NCBI GenBank assembly: GCA_012932295.1
Contig: JAAONU010000016.1
Span: forward strand, 40,083,241 to 40,147,240
Direction: 5' to 3'
Length of the DNA stretch: 64,000 nt
Origin: Cyclina sinensis
Taxonomy: Eukaryota; Mollusca; Bivalvia; Venerida; Veneridae
How positions within the stretch are numbered: position 1 is the stretch's first letter; every line of letters begins with the position of its first letter. Made by a program: the position numbers and the translations under genes. This document shows positions 49,501 through 58,500 of this stretch, piece by piece. The notes beneath the pieces are model-generated. The model was not told the origin of the DNA. It worked only from the letters and a program-made list of their open reading frames with translations, and made no database searches.

Positions 49501-52500
49501 TTAATTGTAAACATATTCTATTCAGGTTGAATATAGAAACAATAGATTGCTACAGTAGAACAGGTGTGAAGGAATGCCCACAAGTCATAGATGGGGTGGT
49601 GGTATCAGTTTCCATGGACACCCTCAGTTCCATTCAAAAACTTCATGGAATGCAGTGCAGAGCATTGGTAAATCTATGATTAGTTAGTTCTTCCTGTCTT
49701 TCATGATTTTCTGTTTGTTATAAAAAGAGAAATATCCACAACCAACATATGGTAACAATAATCTTAATAATAAAATTTATGAAAATTTTATTTTGTTGTC
49801 TTAGAATATTATCACAAAAATGTGCAGCTGGGGAGATTTTTAATTTTTCAGAATGGATTCTTTACAAAGGCTGTTTTAAAATCACTTGAACCAACTTACT
49901 AACTTGATTATGGCTAGAACCTTACAACAATTAGAATTACTTAACAGCATTTACACACTAGTTAAAAACTGCCGTCTTCCTGGAAATGCTGAAGAATGCA
50001 GGAAAACAGTTGTTAGAGTGCTGTTGTTTCAGAGCCACTTTGCAGGAGTTATAAAGTTTTGATGATTAAATAAAACTACCAGTTTTGCTTTTTTAGCTCA
50101 CCTGAGCCATAGGCTCATGGTGAGCTATTAGGATCAATCAATGTCCATTGTCCGTCGGACGTCCACACTTAGTTTGTTAACACACTAGTGGTCACATTTT
50201 TGCCTCAATTGTCATGAAACTTAGTCAGGATGTTTGTCCCGTAATTACTTGGACAAGTTCGAACATGGGTTATCTTTGATGAAAAACTAGGTCACATGGC
50301 CCAAAAAATTAAAAAACCTTGTTAACCCTCTAGAGGCTACTTTTTCAGTCCAAATGTCCTGAAAATTTGTCATAAAGGTTGTTTGATGATTTCTAGCTCA
50401 GGATCAAATATGGGTCATCTGGAGTCAAAAACTAGGTCACAGGGCCCAAATATGTTAAAACTTTTTTAACACTCTAGAGGTAACATTTTCAGTCCAAATT
50501 ACCTGGAAATTTGTCAGAAAGGTTCTTTTGATAATTTCTAGCTCAGGCTTGAATATGGGTTATCTGGGGTCAAAAACTGTGTCACAGAGCCCAAAAATAG
50601 AAGAACCTAGTTAACACTCTAGAGGTTACTTTGTCAGTCCAAATATCTGGAAATTTGTCAGAAAAGTTTTTTTAGATAATTTCTAGGTCAAATTTGAATA
50701 TGGGTCACAGGCACGGATTTACCGGGGGGGCTTAAGGGGCCCAAGCCCCCCCAGCTGGCCCGTTTGTAAAAAAAAATAAAAGGGCTCATTTTTAAAGACT
50801 ATAAAACATTTTTTTCAGCTCTTTTCACCTCGTAACAGAAACACAGTCAACCTTTCAATTTGCAATGGTCATGCAATATTGCGTAACAACTGATAACGAG
50901 TTCGCAACTTTATAGCCGTGTATATTACACAATATACCGCATATTCGGTGGCACGGATTATCCGAGAGTTCTCCAGACTGATCATGATGTATAGTTTTCA
51001 AGCGTCTAGTAACCTTGACGTATTTGATAAAGTTGTTAAATGAGCGTCTGCTGACCATGATCAGTTGCCTGATGATATTGTGCAAACTAAAGTGGTAACA
51101 ACTTGGCTTTTTCCGAAAACTTGGTATAAAGACTAATTGAAGTCGCCCGAGGTGTTCCGAATGGTGCAAACTCCACACAGCGGTTACTTCCCTTCCATAC
51201 TTTCAGTACAGTAATCACTGCCAACAGTCATGTCACGTGATGATGGTCGAAAGTAAATAAACAAAATTTTAAACTTTTTTTCAAGTTACATTTTTAAAAA
51301 AAAAATTCATTACAGCCAGGCATGTTTAATCAATGCAATTCCAACTGTTACTAAACTAACCAGCTGAAATCCAGCTAAGGTTAACCCGTGTCTGCAGAGA
51401 TATTTCCAAAGAATGATGGGGAGATCACTTCGAGGAGATTGGATAATGTGATGACGGTGTCATTTGTTATGCCAACTAATTTATTGATAAATTATTTGTT
51501 TCAGGGGACTTTATAAATATAAAATGAAAAAAAGTTTTTTTGCTTTAGTTGAACATTTCAAAGAATACCAGTATATTTCTTTTAAATTCTCACACAAATT
51601 TCATTATATTTTTATGCCTAAAATGCACCAAAATGAGCCATTTACTCCACCTTTTGTTAAAAATTTTCTTGGGGGAGGCCCCCCCAAACCCCCCTACGGA
51701 AGGGGGTTACCCCCTTCCGTACCTTCCCCCAAGCCCCCTCTATGGAAGGGGGTTACCCCTTTCCGTACCTTCCCCCAAGCCCCCCCAGTCAGAAATTTCT
51801 GGATCCGGCCCTGGGTCATCTGGGGTCAAAAATTAGGTGACAGAGTCATCAAATGGAAAAACCTTGTAAACACTCTAGAGGTAACATTTTCAGTCCAAAT
51901 AACCTGGAAATTTGTCAGAAAAGTTGTTTTAGTATTTTTCAAGCTCAGGTTTGAATATTAGTCATCTGTGGTCAAAAACTAGGTCACAAAGTCCAAATAT
52001 GGAAAAACCTTCTTAACACTCTAGAGGCTACATTTTAAGTCCAAATAACCTGGACATTTATCAGAAAGGGTTTTTCGATAACTTCTAGCTCCAGTTCGAA
52101 TATGGGTCATCTAGGTATCAGGGCAAACATTCTGAGCAAGTGTCACAAAGACTTGATCAAAAATGTGGTGTCTAGGGTGTTAAAAAGGTAATTGATGAAG
52201 CACAATGGAAAACAGAAGACATACAACAGGCCATAACAAAAGCTCACCCTGAGCAGCTAGAAATGTGCATATTTTCTTAATATCATATGCAATTGTGTCA
52301 TCTTATGGTACAGAAAGGTCAGATAATATACATATATGTGTATTTTTATTGAATACAGAATAAATGCAATCTGGGGAGCTGTAGTTGAAAGCAGACTTTC
52401 TCTGTTATTTGTAAGTGACTATTTTCAGCGCACCTGAGCACAAAGTGCCTAAGGTGAGCTTTTGTGATTGGTCTTTGTCCGTCATCTGTTCGTCAACTTT

Positions 52501-55500
52501 TCATTCAAACCACATCTCCTCTAAAACCACTGGGCCAAATTTAATGAAACTTGCCTGGGATGTTCCTTGCATGAAGCTCTATGAAGATTGTTCAAATGGT
52601 TCCGGTCCATTGCATTTCTGGGTCACTGGAGCTAAGAATAGATTTTAAAAGTTGGATCCTTAAAAATCTTCTACTGCGAAACCTCAAGGCCTGGAGCTTA
52701 GATATTTGGTATGAAGCATCATCTAGTAGACCTCTACAAAGTTTTTCAAATTATGACTCTGGAGTCATAACTGACCCCACGGTTGATTTACATATATTTA
52801 TATAAAGGAAAACTTTAAAAACCTTCTTGTCAGAAACTGCAAGGCCCAGAGTTCAGATATTTGGTGTGTAGCATTGTCTAGTGGACCACTACTAAGTTTG
52901 TTCAAATCATAGCCACTGGTTTAAAATAAGCCCTGTCCAGGGTCACTTGTTTACATAGAGTTATATAGGAAAAAGTTTTGAAATCTTCACTTCAGAAACC
53001 AAAAGGCTAAGTATTTCTGCTGATTAACTGTAGTACCATTACACCCAGAGCCTTCAAACTTTATAGGGTAATTGTATTAGAAGAACCCTATTGTTTTTAG
53101 GGTCCATAGGTCAAAGGTCAAGTTCACAGGGACCTCTAGAGTGAAAACTCTTTCTGCTCAGTAACTGAAGTACCATTTTACCCAGAGCCTTCAAACTTCA
53201 TTGGACAATTGCCCTTACTCAGTAAAAGAACCCTATCATTTTTGGGGTCAGTAGGTCAAAAGTCAAGGTCACAGGGACCTGTAGAGTGAAAACTATTTCT
53301 GCTCAGTAACTGGATACCATTACACCCAGAACCTTCAAGATTCATAGGGTAATTATATTATAAAAACCCTATTGTTTTTGTGTCCATAGGTCATAGGTCA
53401 AGTTCACATGGACCTGTAGAGTAGAACTATTTCTGCTCAAAAATTTGAGTACCATTACACCCAGAGTCTTCAAGCTTATTGCAAACTTATTCAAACTTGC
53501 GAACAACGAACACCCATAACAACCAATACTGATACTTGTAATTTGAGCAATGAGACTCAGGTGAGCAATTTAGGGCCATCATGGCCGTCTTGTTTTGGTC
53601 TTTAGTAAAGACTTGTCTTTGAAATTTACTCACTAGAGGGGTCTATACAAAGTTGTATTGTGTTATTTATTTTAGTTGGTGAATGGTGACCTTACAGTAA
53701 GCTTCAGACATAAAGGTTATATGCCACTAAAAGTAAAGGAATTCTTAACATTTGATGGGTTAACCAGTAGTAGAACTCTATCAAAATCTGAAAGATGGTT
53801 GAAGGACATTATACATATCCTAGAAAAGGTAAGCATTAAAAAAAACCATGAGGTTAATCTTTGATAAGGCAGCCAATTATGTAATATACTGCCTGTCTGA
53901 TTAATCTTTTGAAGACTGAACTTCAAAGCAGTTGAAACCCAGATCTTCAGAAAGGCAACAGAATCACATTGTCAATACATAGCAGCATTTTATGCCCCTG
54001 GAGGGAGGGCATATTGTTTTTGGTCTGTCTGTCTGTGTATTTGTTTGTTTGTCACTATTGACCATAACACAGAAGTCCTTTCACCTACAGCCTTCAAACT
54101 TCACAGGTGCATGCATCTTGATGAGCTCTACCTGCCAGACCCACTTAGAGGTCACGGGGTCAAAAGTCAACGTCCCTCCAGGGGTAAGGCGTTCATTCGA
54201 ACATAGCGCCTTTTTTTTTTTTTTTTTTTTTTTAAAGACGTAGGAATGATCTATAGAATGTTTCTATTGCACATGTTGATTTTGTTCCACTGCAGTTTGC
54301 TTGTTCATATTTTGATTGTAAATATTACCGGTATTAGATGTGTAACTCAGATATATAATTACGTGTCCAGGCATTAGTTATAGTGTATTGTTTTCAATGA
54401 AAAATTATTTTATAAGAAGTTAATAATGGCCAGTAGGAATCAGAAAAGGCAAGTCCAATGTAAAATCCTTTACCAATGACTGAAATTGAGAAAGTATTAA
54501 AAGCAAACATCAACTTAACTGTCAAATTACATTTAAAGCTAAACTGCCTTTAAATGAATAACAACTTTTAACTCAGCTGAGCACAAGGTTAACTGTTGTT
54601 ATTGCTGGATGTCTGTTGTGTGTTTATCATCTGTCTGTCTGTCCACACATAGCTTGTTAACACTCTAGTGGACACATTTTACATCCAATCAACATGAAAG
54701 TTTGTAAGGATGTTTATCTTGATGATTTTTAGGGTAACATTAATTACATATCCTTGCTAGAGGCCGTATTTTCATCCAGATCATCATAAAAATGTTTTTG
54801 ATGAAAGAATACTCAAGTTATAGGACCATCATGGCCCTTCTTGTTACAAATCGTATATTTACAAATAAGTAATTATATGTACACTATTACACCAAAATAA
54901 ATGTATATATTTCAGCTTTCTATCAATGTATTACTTGTTAAAGGCAGTCTGTCAGGGGAGCTAGTTAGTGCCTGTGAATCACTTGACATTGTTGTCTTAG
55001 ATGCTATTCCATATAAACAGCTTGTTCGACTCAGTGAGGCAGCCCAGATTGATATGGTTACATATACTCCTTTAGCGACAGAGGTTTGTAACATTAGTTA
55101 AAGTCTATTTATTTATCATTGATTGGGAAACAGGTGCTTGCAACTTACATTAATTCTGCTTGACAACTGCTTCCTGTGTTAGAACAAGTACTTATGCTGG
55201 AATGTAGAAGGTAACTTGAGACTGTCAGCCCTGGTGGGTATAGAACCAGCAACCTCCTATGGGGAGTCCATTGCTCTGCCTCTTGTTCCTCTAGTGAGAC
55301 TGTCAGCCCTTGTGGGTAAAGAACAATCAACCTCCTATTGGGAGTCCATTGCTCTGCCTCATGTTCCTCCAGTGAGACTGTCAGCCCTTGTTGGCTTAGA
55401 ACCCGCAACCTTCTATGGGATGTCCATTGCTCTGCCTCATGTTCCTCCAGTGAGACTGTCAGCCCTTATGGGTATAGAACCAGCAACCTCCTATGGGGAG

Positions 55501-58500
55501 TCCATTGCTCTGCCTCATGTTCCTCCAGTGAGACTGTCAGCCCTTGTGGGTATAGAACCAGCAACCTCCTATGGGGAGTCCATTGCTCTGCCTCATGTTC
55601 CTCTAGTGAGACTGTCAGCTCTGGTGGGTATAGAACCATCAACCTCCTATGGGGAGTCCATTGCTCTGCCTCATGTTCCTCCAGTGAGACTGTCAGCCCT
55701 TTGTTGGCTTAGAACCCGCAACCTCCTATGGGGAGTCCATTGCTCTGCCTCATGTTCCTCCAGCCCTGGTGGGTATAGAACCAGCAACCTCCTGTTGGGA
55801 GTCCATTGCTCTGCCTCACGTTCCTCTGGTGAGACTGTCAGCCCTTGTGGGTATAGAACCAGCAACCTCCTATTGGGAGTCCATTGCTCTGCCTCATGTT
55901 CCTCCGGCATCTGCTAGTATTATTACCGGTAATCGTAAGCTCTGACTCTGCTTAATTTCAAATTTGAACTTATCCATTATTCATTTTGGAGAGTACCAAT
56001 GATCAGTTAAAGCAATATTTACTGAAAACTTATTGACTGAATAGGAAACAGTGTAGACCATTGTTCTATCATCATTTGTCTTGTAATACTAGAAGACATT
56101 TAGCAGTTTTGTATATATAGGGATCTAGCATCAGTGCTTGCAACAATGGTTAGATTTACTGTCTGCTAAGTAACTCAGATATTTATAAAGATACAAGAAC
56201 AAGATCAGTAACTGAGGAAAAACATTTGTTGATATTTTCACTGTCAAGAAATTTAACCTTGTAAAATCTTTTACAGGAAAATGTGTGTACTGGCATGTTT
56301 GTATCACCACTCCAACAGAACTGGTGTGACAAGATGACATCATGGACTTCTAAACAGGAAGTGGTTATCTCACTTGATCATAATAATCCACAGGTAAATG
56401 TTTAGTTTAAACTTTAACATCATTTGGGAAACAAGTTTTTGTTTTGTTTTATATTATATTATTCCTTCACAATGATTGCTTCCTGGGTTCAGACCAGTAC
56501 TTGTTCTGAAAGTGTTGATTATAGAAACCACTGAAAATTCACATACCAAGTGGGATTTGAACCTGCAGCCTCCAAATCAGGAGTCTACTCCTTGACTACT
56601 GTTGCTGTTACCAGTAAACAAGTAAATAGTTTTGTCATTATAAACTTAACCCTGCTGCTGTATTGAAGTATTGTGGTACTGAGAATTAATCACAAAATTC
56701 TTTGTGAGTAGATTTATCAATATTGACTAATATATACATGTAAAACTGATTTTTTTGAACTTAACAAGATGTGCTGTTTGTGTACAGTTGTTATATAAGA
56801 TTCATGTGCATTGGAGATCTATAGACAATTTTTTACAAGACTGTTTCTCAGCAACTATTACTCAGATTTTAATTATACTTTGCAAGAATCACAATTACCA
56901 AGCCTTGTTGTGCATACTTTTATCACATTCCAGTGCAATGATTTTTCACTTACTTCTGGTCCATTGATTTTTTTGCACATTAGTTTGTCCAAACTGTTTC
57001 TCATCAACTATTATTCAGATTTTAATAATGCTCTGCAACAATCTTAGGTTCCAAGCCTTGTTATGCATGTTGTCACATTCCACTGGCATGATTTTTCATT
57101 GAGTTCCTTGCCCTTTGATTTTTTTAACCTATAATTGGAACAAATGCCCTTACCTCAAATTGATCAGATTACTGTGTCATGGTGGTATCTGGGGGTATTC
57201 ATCATGTTTACTGATAGCTCTTGTTTTACATATTAAGACCAACTCTGATTTGAACCACTTATTGACCAGTTTTACATGTATTTTTAGTAGCATTATAGAG
57301 TACATGCTCAACATCATCTTGGCATGCAGAGAAGTTTTGATCACTATAAGTGATAATTTGTTTTTATGACAATTCACTTATTCCTTTAAATGTATTCTTC
57401 CTTTAGATCCTTCTTTCTTCAGATCTGTCATAATTTTTTAAACATTTGTTTGAATTAAGGAAAAATGAGGTGACATTTAAAAAAAAATTCTTAATACAAG
57501 AAATTGCCCCTAAATATTTAGTGAAAAGAACAACTTAAATGGTAAGCAGGGTAACTTATATCTAAACTAGCTATTTGTTATCTCTGGACAATTACCTAAG
57601 CCTTGATTTTAAAAGATTTTTTTAGCTTATATTTTAGTTTATGCCATCTTATAAACTATCTGCCCATTTATATATACAGACTGTTATACTGTGTGGTATA
57701 ACACCAATGTTGACTGATCTTAAGGAACAAGAACTCTGGGACTGTTTGCACCATGTGACCTCAGTATTACATCATGGTGGACTAGTGTCAGGTGCTGGGC
57801 AGACCGAGGAAGCATGCGTTAGACATTTAGAGGAAAACTTAGGTAAATATTACTGTTGCTTTTACAAAACATTTGCACCATAGGACTTCATTGTTACATC
57901 ATTTTTGTTGGGAAAACTGAGAGAAATTGTCTGTGATTCTAGAAGATGACTTTGGTGAAACCTGTACTACCATCCACCCATTCTGTATACATGTAAAGTA
58001 TTTTTAGAATCACCTATTGTGATTTTAAAAAAAAATCCAGAAAACACTGGTTCTGCCATTTAAGAAAACAGCTCTCTTACTTTCCTATCTGATAGGGGAA
58101 AAAATGATGTTCTTTCAAATGTTTTTTTTAGCTCACCTGAGCACTAAGTGCTCATGGTGAGCTTTTCTGATTGCCCAGTGTCCGTCAGTGCATTGTGTGA
58201 CATCTACATTTCCTTTAACAGACATCTTTTTTTAAACAACTTGGTCAAAGTTTATGAAACTTGTCAGGGATATTCCTTGCATGAAGCTCTTCCAAAGTAG
58301 TTCAAAGAATTCCATTCCATGCAGAACTCTGGTTGTTATGACAACTAAAAGGAAAATCTTCTTGTCTGAAATCACAAGGAATAGACCTTATATATTTGCA
58401 AACAGGTTCACTTAGAGGTCCTCTACCAAATTTTTTCAAGCTTTGCCCCTTGCGTCATAAATGGCTCTGCCCTGGGGTTCATTTGATTTTACATAGGCTT

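Larger units (their letters stand above)
50095..52262 (+). mobile_element. AGCTCACC-headed tandem-cored element with a nested insertion
   Basis: Starts AGCTCACCTGAGCCATAGGC with its hairpin partner TCATGGTGAGCT. Units of about 165 bp follow (AACACTCTAGAGGTAACATT, AATATGGGTCATCTGGGGTC). The array is interrupted by a 1.1-kb insertion at about 50711-51813. The last part reads AAAAGCTCACCCTGAGCAGC rather than the usual 3' hairpin. Confidence 0.7.

Noticed and set aside
51524..51961. 145-codon Pro/Gly-rich frame
   Set aside because: Crosses the right end of the nested transposon and its C/G-rich hairpins into host repeat; composite of repeats.
55216..55917. 233-codon open frame with a 26-residue repeat
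   Set aside because: The 78-bp tRNA-like repeat is divisible by three and lacks stops; it lies in an intron and other frames are open too.
55217..55917. Functional tRNA gene cluster
   Set aside because: The T-arm is degenerate, the acceptor stem cannot be paired and a SINE-type body follows; better read as SINE heads.
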